Source: Ralstonia sp. SET104 (GTDB lineage Bacteria > Pseudomonadota > Gammaproteobacteria > Burkholderiales > Burkholderiaceae). From it: DNA of 64,000 nt. Position numbers and translations under genes: made by a program. The notes beneath the pieces are model-generated. The model was not told where the DNA came from and did not search any database. It worked only from the letters and a program-made list of their open reading frames with translations. This document shows, in pieces, positions 1-8,734 of the stretch (its first letter is position 1; every line of letters begins with the position of its first letter). The stretch spans positions 62,001 through 126,000 of the forward strand of contig NZ_BHVX01000003.1 of the NCBI RefSeq assembly GCF_003851545.1, given 5' to 3'.

Positions 1-1
1 G

Positions 2-175
2 TGGCCGCCAATGGCTCTTGTGAGCTGGTTCGTTGATCTCTATGGCCCCACTAACGGAGAAGAAGGCCGGGATGGTGAGTTCTTGTTTGGCGTCATCCAC
101 TTCGGCATTCTCGTTTCGCTACTAACTTGGCTTGGCCTAGTAGCCGGTCGACGGATTCTTAGGCGATATCGCTAA
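2..175 (+). CDS. C-terminal fragment of a small hypothetical membrane protein (5' end outside window)
   Basis: An open frame enters from the left edge and stops with TAA at 173-175, giving 57 residues. It holds a short hydrophilic stretch rich in Gly and Glu, then one hydrophobic segment of about 20 residues (GVIHFGILVSLLTWLGLVAG), and ends in a basic tail (RRILRRYR) typical of a cytoplasmic anchor. I do not recognise the family. It converges on ilvC, whose terminator lies between the two genes. The true start and total length cannot be seen. Confidence 0.4.
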   Translation, partial: WPPMALVSWFVDLYGPTNGEEGRDGEFLFGVIHFGILVSLLTWLGLVAGRRILRRYR

Positions 176-191
176 CGTAGCCAAAAGTAAA

Positions 192-215
192 AAAGCCAGC
201 CCGAAGGCTGGCTTT
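192..215 (-). terminator. Rho-independent terminator of the ilv operon
   Basis: A perfect 10-bp stem (192-201 with 206-215) has a CGAA loop. Read on the minus strand it is followed by a T-rich run, as an intrinsic terminator should be. It lies about 20 bp downstream of the ilvC stop codon. Confidence 0.8.
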
Positions 216-235
216 CTCGCACAAGGCGTGATCAA

Positions 236-1261
<1,026 letters not shown>

Positions 1262-1326
1262 CTAATGTTCAAATATTGCTGATCTATGGGGTCCGGCCGC
1301 AGTTACACGCTCGTACACGCGCCGGT

Positions 1327-1818
1327 TCAAACCTTCAGAATGCGCTCGCCGCGGCCGATGCCCGAGCCGCCCGTGCGGACGGTCTCAAGAATGGCAGTGC
1401 GATCGATGGCATCGAGAAACGCATCAAGCTTGCTGCCGTTGCCGGTCAGCTCGATCGTGTAGGTCTTCTCGGTCACGTCGATGACGCGGCCGCGGAAGAT
1501 GTCCGCCGTACGCTTCATCTCCTCGCGCTCCTTGCCGACCGCACGCACCTTCACGAGCATCAGCTCGCGCTCGATGTGCGCACCTTCGGTCAGGTCGACG
1601 ACCTTGACGACTTCCACCAGGCGATTCAGGTGCTTGGTGATCTGCTCGATGATGTCGTCCGAACCGGTCGTGACGATCGTCATGCGCGACAGCGAGGCGT
1701 CTTCGGTCGGAGCAACCGTCAGCGTCTCGATGTTGTAGCCGCGCGCCGAGAACAGGCCCACAACGCGCGACAGCGCGCCGGCTTCGTTTTCCAGCAGGAC
1801 GGAAATGATGTGACGCAT
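1327..1818 (-). CDS. ilvN: Acetolactate synthase small (regulatory) subunit
   Basis: This is the 163-residue regulatory subunit that activates the catalytic subunit and, in this family, confers valine feedback control. An ACT domain fills about residues 3-76 (HIISVLLENEAGALSRVVGL), followed by the ALS_ss C-terminal domain. The start ATG shares one base with the ilvI stop codon (TAATG at 1816-1820), so translation is probably coupled. It could equally be named ilvH; the sequence does not distinguish isozymes. Confidence 0.95.
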   Translation of the reverse strand: MRHIISVLLENEAGALSRVVGLFSARGYNIETLTVAPTEDASLSRMTIVTTGSDDIIEQITKHLNRLVEVVKVVDLTEGAHIERELMLVKVRAVGKEREEMKRTADIFRGRVIDVTEKTYTIELTGNGSKLDAFLDAIDRTAILETVRTGGSGIGRGERILKV

Positions 1819-3575
1819 TACAGGTCCTCCGCGCCGAGCAGCATTTCAGAGATGCCCTTGCCTGCCTGGACCATCGGCCAGACGTTTTCGGTCGGGTCGG
1901 TCTGGAAGTCGAGGAACACGGTGCGATCCTTCAGTCTGAAAGCCTCGCGCAGCGCGGGCTCGACGTCGGCGGTTTTTTCGATGCGCATGCCCACGTGGCC
2001 ATACGATTCGGCCAGCTTCACGAAATCAGGCAGCGCTTGCATGTAGGAATGCGAGTAACGGTTGTCGTACTCGATTTCCTGCCACTGACGCACCATGCCC
2101 AAATAACCGTTGTTGAGCGAGCAGATCTTCACCGGCGTGTCGTACTGCAGGCAGGTCGACAGCTCCTGGATGCACATCTGGATCGAGCCTTCACCGGTGA
2201 TGGTGACGACTTCCTTGTCCGGAAACGCCTTCTTGATGCCCATGGCATATGGCAGACCCACACCCATCGTGCCCAGGCCACCGGAATTGATCCAGCGGCG
2301 CGGCTCGTTGAACTTGTAGAACTGCGCAGCCCACATCTGATGCTGACCGACGTCAGAGCAGACGAAGGCGTCGCCATTGGTGAGTTCCCAGATCTTCTCG
2401 ACCACGTACTGCGGCTTGATGATTTCAGAAGTGCGGTCGTACTTCAGGCAATCGACGCTGCGCCACTGTTCGATCTGTTCCCACCACTTGGCCAGCGCCG
2501 TCTTGTTCGGCTTGGCTTCGCCCGACTTGATCTGGGCGATCATCTCCTGCAGCACGTCTTTGACGTTGCCGACGATAGGGATGTCGACCTTCACCCGCTT
2601 GGAGATGGACGACGGATCGATGTCGATGTGGATGATCTTGCGCGGCTGCGACGTGAAGTGCGCCGGGCTGCCGATCACACGATCATCAAAGCGCGCGCCG
2701 ATGGCGATCAGCACATCGCAGTTCTGCATCGCCATGTTGGCTTCGTACGTGCCGTGCATGCCCAGCATGCCCACGAACTGCTTGCTGGTGCCAGGGAATG
2801 CGCCCAGGCCCATCAGCGTGTTCGTGACCGGGTAGCCCGTCAGCGCAGCCAGTTGGCGCAACTCTTCGCTGGCCTCGGCAAGCACCACGCCGCCACCGGA
2901 GTAGATGTACGGACGCTCGGCCTGCAGCAGCAGGCTGACCGCCTTGCGGATCTGACCCGAATGACCCTTGTTGACCGGGTTGTACGAGCGCATCTCGATG
3001 GTTTTCGGATACTCGTACTTGCACATCTCGCGCGAGACATCCTTAGGGATGTCCACAACCACCGGGCCCGGACGACCAGTTGATGCGATGAAGAACGCCT
3101 TCTTGATGGTCGAGGCGAGATTGCGCACGTCCTTGACCAGGAAGTTGTGCTTGACGATCGGGCGGGTAATGCCGACGGTGTCACATTCCTGGAAAGCGTC
3201 CTGACCGATGGCGTGCGTCGGCACGTTGCCGGTGATGATCACCATCGGGATCGAATCCAGGTAGGCGGTGGCGATGCCGGTCACGGCATTGGTCACGCCA
3301 GGGCCGGACGTCACCAGGGCGACACCGACCTTGCCCGTGGCGCGCGCATAGCCGTCGGCCGCATGGACCGCCGCCTGTTCATGGCGCACCAGGATGTGCT
3401 CGATCTTGTTTTGCTTGTAGAACGCGTCGTAGATATAGAGCACCGCGCCGCCGGGGTAACCCCAGACGAACTCGACGCCCTCTGCCGCGAGCGCATTGAC
3501 GAGGATGTCAGACCCCATCATGTCGGCAGATGAACCGCTATTGGCGTGGGAAAATTCCGCGCTTGGCATATTCAT
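1818..3575 (-). CDS. ilvI: Acetolactate synthase large (catalytic) subunit
   Basis: This ThDP- and FAD-dependent enzyme condenses pyruvate with pyruvate or 2-oxobutyrate, the first common step of branched-chain amino acid synthesis. The 585-residue frame has the PYR-domain catalytic Glu (VRHEQAAVHAADGYAR), the central domain, and the PP-domain ThDP/Mg motif. That motif reads GEGS...NN here rather than the textbook GDG...NN. I chose ATG 3575 because AAAGGAC precedes it at normal spacing. The frame stays open upstream to 3740, with another ATG at 3661. It is first in the ilvI-ilvN-ilvC operon. Confidence 0.95.
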   Translation of the reverse strand: MNMPSAEFSHANSGSSADMMGSDILVNALAAEGVEFVWGYPGGAVLYIYDAFYKQNKIEHILVRHEQAAVHAADGYARATGKVGVALVTSGPGVTNAVTGIATAYLDSIPMVIITGNVPTHAIGQDAFQECDTVGITRPIVKHNFLVKDVRNLASTIKKAFFIASTGRPGPVVVDIPKDVSREMCKYEYPKTIEMRSYNPVNKGHSGQIRKAVSLLLQAERPYIYSGGGVVLAEASEELRQLAALTGYPVTNTLMGLGAFPGTSKQFVGMLGMHGTYEANMAMQNCDVLIAIGARFDDRVIGSPAHFTSQPRKIIHIDIDPSSISKRVKVDIPIVGNVKDVLQEMIAQIKSGEAKPNKTALAKWWEQIEQWRSVDCLKYDRTSEIIKPQYVVEKIWELTNGDAFVCSDVGQHQMWAAQFYKFNEPRRWINSGGLGTMGVGLPYAMGIKKAFPDKEVVTITGEGSIQMCIQELSTCLQYDTPVKICSLNNGYLGMVRQWQEIEYDNRYSHSYMQALPDFVKLAESYGHVGMRIEKTADVEPALREAFRLKDRTVFLDFQTDPTENVWPMVQAGKGISEMLLGAEDL

Positions 3576-3934
3576 GTCAGTCCTTTGCAATTTTCGGCAA
3601 AAAATTGTTTGGATGCTCTCTACCGGGCTTGTGGCGCGGATTTGAGCGGTGCGCGTCTGCATGAATGGTCCGCCTGATGGGCGGCCAGATGAGACAAACC
3701 ACAGATGTTGTGAACCGGGGATAATACTGCAATGCCGCATGGCGGTCCAGCGCCGCCGCGATTCTCTGCTCCCGGCTGTCCGCCAGACAGTCGGGCTGTC
3801 CGTGGACCCGCATTTTTGCTAGCATCGCAACATTTTTCACGGCCATGGCCGTTGACGCCACGCGGCGTGATCATCACATCTTGAGAATGTGAATTTTCGC
3901 GCGGCTGCCTCACAGGATTCGCTCCCGCCGTTGT
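3576..3934. other. Divergent intergenic region between ilvI and the sigma-factor gene (no gene seen)
   Basis: These 359 bp separate divergently transcribed ilvI and the ECF sigma gene. I see no convincing gene; short frames here are low quality. Contents are a candidate ilv promoter at 3721-3749, and a short hairpin CCGCC/GGCGG near 3670-3685 within the presumed ilv leader. No leader peptide rich in Ile, Val or Leu codons was evident, so attenuation is not supported. Confidence 0.6.
3721..3749 (-). promoter_or_regulatory. Candidate sigma-70 promoter for ilvI-ilvN-ilvC
   Basis: On the minus strand, TGGACC (complement of 3744-3749, 4/6 match) and TATTAT (complement of 3721-3726, 5/6 match) are separated by 17 bp. 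Transcription would begin near 3714 and give a leader of about 140 nt before ilvI. The prediction rests on motif match only. Confidence 0.45.
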
Positions 3935-4501
3935 ATGGCCTCTGAACAGGAACTGTCGGCCTTTCTCCTAAGCGTCGAGAAACGCGCCTTCAAGCAGGCG
4001 GTCTTCGCGGTGCGCGACGACGATGCCGCGCTCGATATCGTGCAGGACGCCATGATCAAGCTGGCCGAGAAATACGGCGACAAGCCGGGGGCCGAGCTAC
4101 CTCTGCTGTTCCAGCGCATTCTGCAGAACACGATTCACGACTGGTTCCGCCGCACCAAGGTGCGCAACACGTGGGTGAGCCTGTTCTCCAGCTTCCGCAC
4201 GGACACCGAGGGCGACGACACCGACCCGCTTGAACTGATCGAAAGCGAAGCCGGCACCACAGCGGCGGAAAGCAGCGCCGACAAGGTCGAACGCTCGCAG
4301 ATGCTGGAAATCCTGGAGCGCGAAATCGAGAAGCTGCCCACACGTCAACGGGAGGCCTTCCTGATGCGTTACTGGGAGGACATGGATGTTGCCGAGACAG
4401 CCCAGGCAATGGGCTGTTCCGAGGGGAGCGTAAAGACGCACTGCTCGCGGGCAACACACGCCCTGGCCCAAGCGCTGCGGGCGCGAGGGATCCGATTATG
4501 A
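3935..4501 (+). CDS. ECF-type RNA polymerase sigma factor
   Basis: The 188-residue protein has region 2 at about residues 15-85 (DDAALDIVQDAMIKLAEKYG) and region 4 at about 130-180. A helix-turn-helix (DVAETAQAMGCSEGSVKTH) is present, with no region 3, as in extracytoplasmic-function sigma factors. The linker is acidic and longer than usual. The stop overlaps the next start (ATGA, 4498-4501), so it is co-translated with the DUF3619 gene. DUF3106 follows in the same unit. The arrangement of sigma factor, single-pass membrane protein and exported protein suggests a trans-envelope signalling unit, with DUF3619 as a possible anti-sigma factor (inference). Confidence 0.9.
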   Translation: MASEQELSAFLLSVEKRAFKQAVFAVRDDDAALDIVQDAMIKLAEKYGDKPGAELPLLFQRILQNTIHDWFRRTKVRNTWVSLFSSFRTDTEGDDTDPLELIESEAGTTAAESSADKVERSQMLEILEREIEKLPTRQREAFLMRYWEDMDVAETAQAMGCSEGSVKTHCSRATHALAQALRARGIRL

Positions 4502-4938
4502 ACAAGGTAGAACTCCGAGAACGCCGCTTCGTGCATGCCGTCCGTACCGCTCTGAATGAGTCGGCCGGACAGTTGCCGCCCGACGTGCGCGACCGCCTCG
4601 CAGCGGCGCGCCGGACGGCGCTTGCGCACAAGAAAGCGGAAGTGCCAAGCACGGTGCGCTCGCCTGCCTTGGCGATGCCGGGCGTCGGCTCGGTGTCGTT
4701 TGAAATGGAAGGCGAAGCGCCGTCGCCGCTGCAACGTGCGGCCGCCTTCCTGCGCCGTCTCGGCCTGCTGTGGCCGACCATCGCACTGGTTGCCGGCCTC
4801 GCGGGCATCTATCAGTGGCAACAGCAGCAACGCGTGGACGAACTCGCCGAGGTCGATGCCGCAATGCTGCTCGACGATCTGCCGTTGGCCGCTTACGCCG
4901 ATCAAGGCTTCCATCAGTACCTCAAGCACGATCAGTGA
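4498..4938 (+). CDS. DUF3619 family single-pass membrane protein (possible anti-sigma factor)
   Basis: The 146-residue protein has a charged N-terminal cytoplasmic-type domain (about 1-50, RERRFVHAVRTALNESAGQL), a linker, one transmembrane segment at about 88-106 (LGLLWPTIALVAGLAGIYQW), and a short acidic C-terminal tail. I recognise the DUF3619 pattern of Burkholderiales. It overlaps the sigma-factor gene by 4 bp and is followed 11 bp later by a DUF3106 gene. Topology and genetic coupling resemble anti-sigma factors that hold an ECF sigma at the membrane. That role is inferred, as no zinc-binding HxxxCxxC motif is present. Confidence 0.8.
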   Translation: MNKVELRERRFVHAVRTALNESAGQLPPDVRDRLAAARRTALAHKKAEVPSTVRSPALAMPGVGSVSFEMEGEAPSPLQRAAAFLRRLGLLWPTIALVAGLAGIYQWQQQQRVDELAEVDAAMLLDDLPLAAYADQGFHQYLKHDQ

Positions 4939-4949
4939 AAGGCTGATCG

Positions 4950-5789
4950 ATGAGCGACTTCCAGCACACCCACGGCCAACCACCGCGAGGCGCCAAAATC
5001 GTGCGTCTGCGCGCTGGCATCGTTGCGCTGATCGGTGCGGTCGGCCTGATGGCGGGACTTGCGATCGCGCAGGCTCCCGCGGCTTCGGCGCCCGCTGTGG
5101 CGCCGGGCGTGACCGTGAACGCGCCGGTTGATCTACCGACGCCGCCTGCGACCAATCCGCGGCCGTCCGTCCATCCGAACTGGGCCGAGCTGACCATCGT
5201 GCAGCAGCGCATCTTCGCGCCACTGGCGCCGGAATGGAACGGCCTGCCGGAACTGGCCCGCAAGAAGTGGCTGCAGATCGCCCAAGCGTATCCGAAGTAC
5301 ACGCCGGCTCAACAGCAGCGCCTGCAAACGCGCATGGCGGATTGGATCAAGCTCACGCCGGAACAACGCCATCGCGCGCGCGAGAATTTCCAGACCACCA
5401 AGTCGCTCCCGGTACAGAAAAAGAGCGAGGCGTGGCAGAGCTACCAGCAACTGACGGATGAGCAGAAGAAAGCGCTGGCTGCCGCTGCCAAAGCGCAAAA
5501 GCACCCGTCTGCGGTGACGGCGCTGCCGGGCGGCGCGGGTCTGGCGAAGGACGCCGCCAAGTCGATCCATCATGGTGCGCGCACCAAGCCGGGCACCACC
5601 AAATCAGCACCGGCAAACAAAGTAACCGCTGCGGCGTCCGCACCGGCGGGCACGCCTGCGTCGGCACCCGCTGCTGCCGTTCCGGCACCGGCAAGCGCGC
5701 CGCTCACACCGGTGCACCCGGTTGCCCCGCCCGCGAACACGGGCGGAGAATCGGGCAACCCGCCGCCGTCCACTGTGCTGGGCGGTTAA
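4950..5789 (+). CDS. DUF3106 domain protein, exported or membrane-anchored
   Basis: The 279-residue protein has a basic N-terminus and one hydrophobic segment (about 21-41), a signal anchor or signal peptide. A helical Trp/Gln-rich domain (about 65-165) follows, with the recurrent pattern NWAELTIVQQRIFAPLAPEW and KLTPEQRHRARENF. The tail of about 100 residues is rich in Ala and Pro and low in complexity. The LTPEQR-type helices recall periplasmic envelope-stress proteins such as CpxP/Spy, but I claim only resemblance. It is third in the unit behind the ECF sigma and DUF3619 genes, so it may be a periplasmic sensor or effector. Confidence 0.78.
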   Translation: MSDFQHTHGQPPRGAKIVRLRAGIVALIGAVGLMAGLAIAQAPAASAPAVAPGVTVNAPVDLPTPPATNPRPSVHPNWAELTIVQQRIFAPLAPEWNGLPELARKKWLQIAQAYPKYTPAQQQRLQTRMADWIKLTPEQRHRARENFQTTKSLPVQKKSEAWQSYQQLTDEQKKALAAAAKAQKHPSAVTALPGGAGLAKDAAKSIHHGARTKPGTTKSAPANKVTAAASAPAGTPASAPAAAVPAPASAPLTPVHPVAPPANTGGESGNPPPSTVLGG

Positions 5790-5882
5790 GCCGAGCAAAC
5801 CCTTTGGCATAATCCGAACACGCGCCGCGCGAACCTCGCCGGTGCATGATGGATTGCGCTTGCTGCGCTCACCCCTTGTTCG

Positions 5883-6407
5883 ATGGCCACCTCTGTTTCT
5901 CCGTCTTCGCCGGCTGCGGCACCTGATCCGCTCGCGGCGCCCACGCTGCGCCGCCGTCTTGCGGCGATGCTCTATGAAGGCTTGCTGCTGTTTGGCGTGA
6001 TGTTTGGCGCCACGGCTGTCTTTCTGCTGCTGCGCATGATCGTGCCGCCGCTGGCGCGCACCGGTGATGTAGGGCTGCAGGTCTGGGGCTTTCTGGCGCT
6101 GGGTCTGTACTTTGTGTGGTTCTGGCGCAAGCGCGGCCAGACCTTGGCGATGCAGACGTGGCGCATGCGCGTGGTCAACGCCGATGGATCGCGCATTTCA
6201 CTGGGCCGCGCTGTTGCGCGCTATGCGCTGGCGTGGACATGGGTGGCCGTAGCGGTGGGCATGATCCACCTGACCGGAGCCTCCCGCTGGGCCGGCGCAG
6301 GTGTTGCGCTCGCATGCCTGCTGGTTTGGGGCGCGCTGGCGTGGTTCGACCCGCAGCGCCAGTTCCTGCACGATCGCCTGGCCGGCACGCGGCTGGTGCG
6401 CGACTGA
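5883..6407 (+). CDS. RDD family integral membrane protein
   Basis: This 174-residue protein opens with the family signature near residues 23-35 (RRRLAAMLYEGLLL). It has about four hydrophobic segments: residues 31-55, 68-80, 110-130 and 137-155. RDD proteins are small inner-membrane proteins of mostly unknown role; some act in ion transport. The start ATG 5883 lies 93 bp after the DUF3106 gene. A membrane-anchored hydrolase follows 31 bp downstream, so the two may be co-transcribed. Confidence 0.85.
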   Translation: MATSVSPSSPAAAPDPLAAPTLRRRLAAMLYEGLLLFGVMFGATAVFLLLRMIVPPLARTGDVGLQVWGFLALGLYFVWFWRKRGQTLAMQTWRMRVVNADGSRISLGRAVARYALAWTWVAVAVGMIHLTGASRWAGAGVALACLLVWGALAWFDPQRQFLHDRLAGTRLVRD

Positions 6408-6438
6408 TCCGGTTTCATTCTCGGCGGCGACCTCCACC

Positions 6439-7455
6439 ATGACGCGCGCCGATCTGCCCGCCTCCCCCGCTCCACTGGCCTTTCTGACGGCGGCCACTGC
6501 GCGCCGCATTGCCGTGGCGCTGGAGTGCGCAGCGACAGCGGCGGTTGGCTGGGCGGCGCATCGCTGGGGCGGATGGAGTTGGCCCACTGCTGGTGCGCTC
6601 GCTGGCGCGGCGCTGGTGCTGGGCTATCTCGTTTCGGTCGGTTGGGCGTTTCTGGTTTCGCTCAAGAGCCTGGGAACCGCCATACCCGATGACCCGGTTT
6701 GGGACCGCATGCCCATACCGCACGAACAGCGCATCGGCATCACAGGTTTCATTGCGTGCTGGCTGCGCGAATGCATATCGGTCGCGTGGATGTTCAACGT
6801 GCTGCAGCCCTTCCGCGCGCATGCCGCGTTCGATGCGCCAGCGGGCGAGGGCAAACGCGTGCCGGTGCTGATGATCCACGGCTATGGCTGCAATCGCGCC
6901 GTGTGGCTGCCAATGCAGCAACATCTGGCCGCCGCCGGGCACCCGACCGACGCCATCGATCTCATGCCGCTTCTGGGCGACATTGACGACTACGGTCGCG
7001 ACATCGCTGCCGCCGTCGCGCGCCTGACACGCACGCATGGACGCGCGCCCGTTCTGCTCTGCCACAGCATGGGCGGGCTTGCCGCTCGCGCGTTGCTGCG
7101 GCAATCGGAGCCCTGCCCCGTTGTGCATGCGATCACGCTCGGCACGCCGCATCGGGGTACGGCGATGGCGCGCACAGGACGCGGCCACAACGTGCGCCAG
7201 ATGGCTTGGGCAAGCCCATGGCTGCGCCAGCTTGCGGCGTCCGAAACGCAGGCCGTGCGGGCACACATCACGTCGATTTTCTCGTGGCACGACTCCATCG
7301 TCGGGCCGGCTGGTGCGTCGTGGTTGGAAGGCGCGCGGCACATCCCGTTCGCGGGCATCGGCCATGTGTCGTTGCTATGCGACGCACGCGTGCGCGATGC
7401 CGTGCTGGCGGAACTCGCACGCATCGAAGGCATCTCGCCAGTCCTATCGGCCTGA
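6439..7455 (+). CDS. Membrane-anchored alpha/beta hydrolase (lipase-like)
   Basis: The 338-residue protein has two N-terminal hydrophobic segments (about 10-40 and 50-75) followed by an alpha/beta-hydrolase domain. Visible elements are the oxyanion region HGYGCNRAVW, the nucleophile elbow CHSMGG with Ser210, a probable acid in SWHDSIVG, and the catalytic His in GIGHVSLL. The fold and elbow resemble triacylglycerol lipases and permease-like esterases, but the substrate is not evident. ATG 6439 was chosen because longer frames run into the RDD gene. The active site is probably at the inner membrane or in the periplasm. Confidence 0.82.
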   Translation: MTRADLPASPAPLAFLTAATARRIAVALECAATAAVGWAAHRWGGWSWPTAGALAGAALVLGYLVSVGWAFLVSLKSLGTAIPDDPVWDRMPIPHEQRIGITGFIACWLRECISVAWMFNVLQPFRAHAAFDAPAGEGKRVPVLMIHGYGCNRAVWLPMQQHLAAAGHPTDAIDLMPLLGDIDDYGRDIAAAVARLTRTHGRAPVLLCHSMGGLAARALLRQSEPCPVVHAITLGTPHRGTAMARTGRGHNVRQMAWASPWLRQLAASETQAVRAHITSIFSWHDSIVGPAGASWLEGARHIPFAGIGHVSLLCDARVRDAVLAELARIEGISPVLSA

Positions 7456-7509
7456 AACAAGCGCCCGGCGCGGGTCTTGGGCGCATGCCCCCTTCCTTTT
7501 GCGGCAACT

Positions 7510-7549
7510 ACGTCATGTGACGGTCATGTTTCTGACACGACTTTTTCAC
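7510..7549 (+). promoter_or_regulatory. Candidate Pho box: four PhoB half-sites at 11-bp spacing
   Basis: Four 7-bp units resembling the PhoB half-site CTGTCAY start at 7510 (ACGTCAT), 7521 (CGGTCAT), 7532 (CTGACAC) and 7543 (TTTTCAC). The period is exactly 11 bp with 4-bp gaps. They match the consensus at 5, 6, 6 and 5 of 7 positions. The array ends 43 bp before the start of the PlcP-like gene. Spacing and order are those of PhoB-dependent promoters; TCTAAC at 7568-7573 could be the -10. Confidence 0.68.
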
Positions 7550-7592
7550 GCGGCGGTGGCGAAATCCGTCTAACGCAGCCTCTGTTGCCGAC

Positions 7593-8657
7593 ATGGTCCT
7601 GCCAAATCTGCCATCGCGCCCTGGTTTTCTCCGCCGCTTCGCGCAACGCTTTCGCGCCGCTCCCTTCACCGGTTCCGACTGGAACGCTCCACAGCCCCTG
7701 ATGCAAATGGCCGCCGGATTTGCCGCCGCCGGCGCACTGGGCTCGGCTGTGCCTGCGGGCCGCGGCGATGTGCGTGAGCACGAAGCCCCCGTCGCCACGC
7801 CGGCTTCTACACTGGCGCCCGACCGGTCGGCCGACACAGACACCGACCCGCCCGCCGAGAAAATCCAGCGCTACCGCACGATCTGGTTGTCGGACATCCA
7901 TCTCGGCACGCCCGGCTGCCAGGCCGACTACCTGCTCGACTTCCTCAAGCACCACGAATCCGACACGCTGTACCTCGTCGGTGACATCGTTGACGGCTGG
8001 CAACTGCGCAAGGGCTGGTACTGGCCGCAGGCACACAACGATGTGGTGCAGAAGGTGTTGCGCCGCGCGCGCAAGGGCACCCGCGTGGTGTTCATTCCTG
8101 GCAACCACGATGAGATGGCGCGCCAGTTCCACGGCCTGAACTTCGGTGATATCGAAGTCGCAGAAGACGCGATCCACGTGACCGCCACCGGTAAGCGCCT
8201 GTGGGTCGTGCACGGCGACCTCTTCGACGGCGTGATGCAGCATGCGCGCTGGCTCGCCTATGTGGGCGACTCGCTCTATACCTTCATCCTGGCGATGAAC
8301 CGGCACTTCAACAGCATCCGTGTGCGGCTTGGATTTCCGTACTGGTCGCTGTCGCAATACCTCAAGCATCAGGTCAAGAACGCGGTCAACTTCATCAACT
8401 CGTTTGAGCGTGTGATGACCGACGAGGCGCGCCGACGCGGTTGCGACGGCGTGGTCTGCGGGCACATCCACAAGGCCGAGATTCGCGAGATCGACGGACA
8501 GCTTTACTGCAACGACGGCGACTGGGTGGAGAGCCTCTCTGCCCTGGTCGAAACCATGGAAGGCGAACTGCAGATCATCTACTGGACGCATCTGCTCGAT
8601 GGCCCCCGTGCGGCGCGCACCTCCCGCCGCGCACGCCGCGCCGCCGCCGCGGCCTGA
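7593..8657 (+). CDS. plcP: PlcP-like metallophosphoesterase (phospholipase C of lipid remodelling; often annotated LpxH-like)
   Basis: The 354-residue protein carries the complete calcineurin-like metal site: D101-x-H103, GDIVDGW with D131, GNHD at 170-173, and GHIH with H291/H293. From residue 96 on it strongly recalls the Sinorhizobium PlcP family, which splits phosphatidylcholine and phosphatidylethanolamine to diacylglycerol under phosphate limitation. That family is routinely called UDP-2,3-diacylglucosamine diphosphatase. The first 90 residues are a non-conserved Ala/Pro-rich extension, so the start may be later (ATG 7701 is in frame). A Pho-box-like array lies just upstream, and an Agt-like glycosyltransferase overlaps its stop codon. 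Function is inferred from family memory plus context. Confidence 0.8.
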   Translation: MVLPNLPSRPGFLRRFAQRFRAAPFTGSDWNAPQPLMQMAAGFAAAGALGSAVPAGRGDVREHEAPVATPASTLAPDRSADTDTDPPAEKIQRYRTIWLSDIHLGTPGCQADYLLDFLKHHESDTLYLVGDIVDGWQLRKGWYWPQAHNDVVQKVLRRARKGTRVVFIPGNHDEMARQFHGLNFGDIEVAEDAIHVTATGKRLWVVHGDLFDGVMQHARWLAYVGDSLYTFILAMNRHFNSIRVRLGFPYWSLSQYLKHQVKNAVNFINSFERVMTDEARRRGCDGVVCGHIHKAEIREIDGQLYCNDGDWVESLSALVETMEGELQIIYWTHLLDGPRAARTSRRARRAAAAA

Positions 8658-8723
8658 TGGAAACCCACATGACCAACACCAGCATCGACCTCGTGCAGCC
8701 CGACGCCACCCAACCTACCAGCC

Positions 8724-8730
8724 AAGGAGA
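8724..8730 (+). promoter_or_regulatory. Shine-Dalgarno that decides the glycosyltransferase start
   Basis: AAGGAGA lies 4 nt before an in-frame GTG at 8735. The protein is conserved in pattern from that codon (MKVMIVTDAWEP). No comparable ribosome site precedes the upstream ATG codons at 8657 and 8669. Confidence 0.6.
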
Positions 8731-8734
8731 GCCC

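Noticed and set aside
1818-3575. GEG in place of GDG in the acetolactate synthase ThDP motif as a loss of function
   Set aside because: Glu is conservative, the rest of the motif is intact, and I recall the same residue in other Burkholderiales enzymes.
3576-3720. A leader-peptide attenuator for the ilv operon
   Set aside because: No short frame with clustered Ile, Val or Leu codons and no paired terminator/antiterminator were seen.
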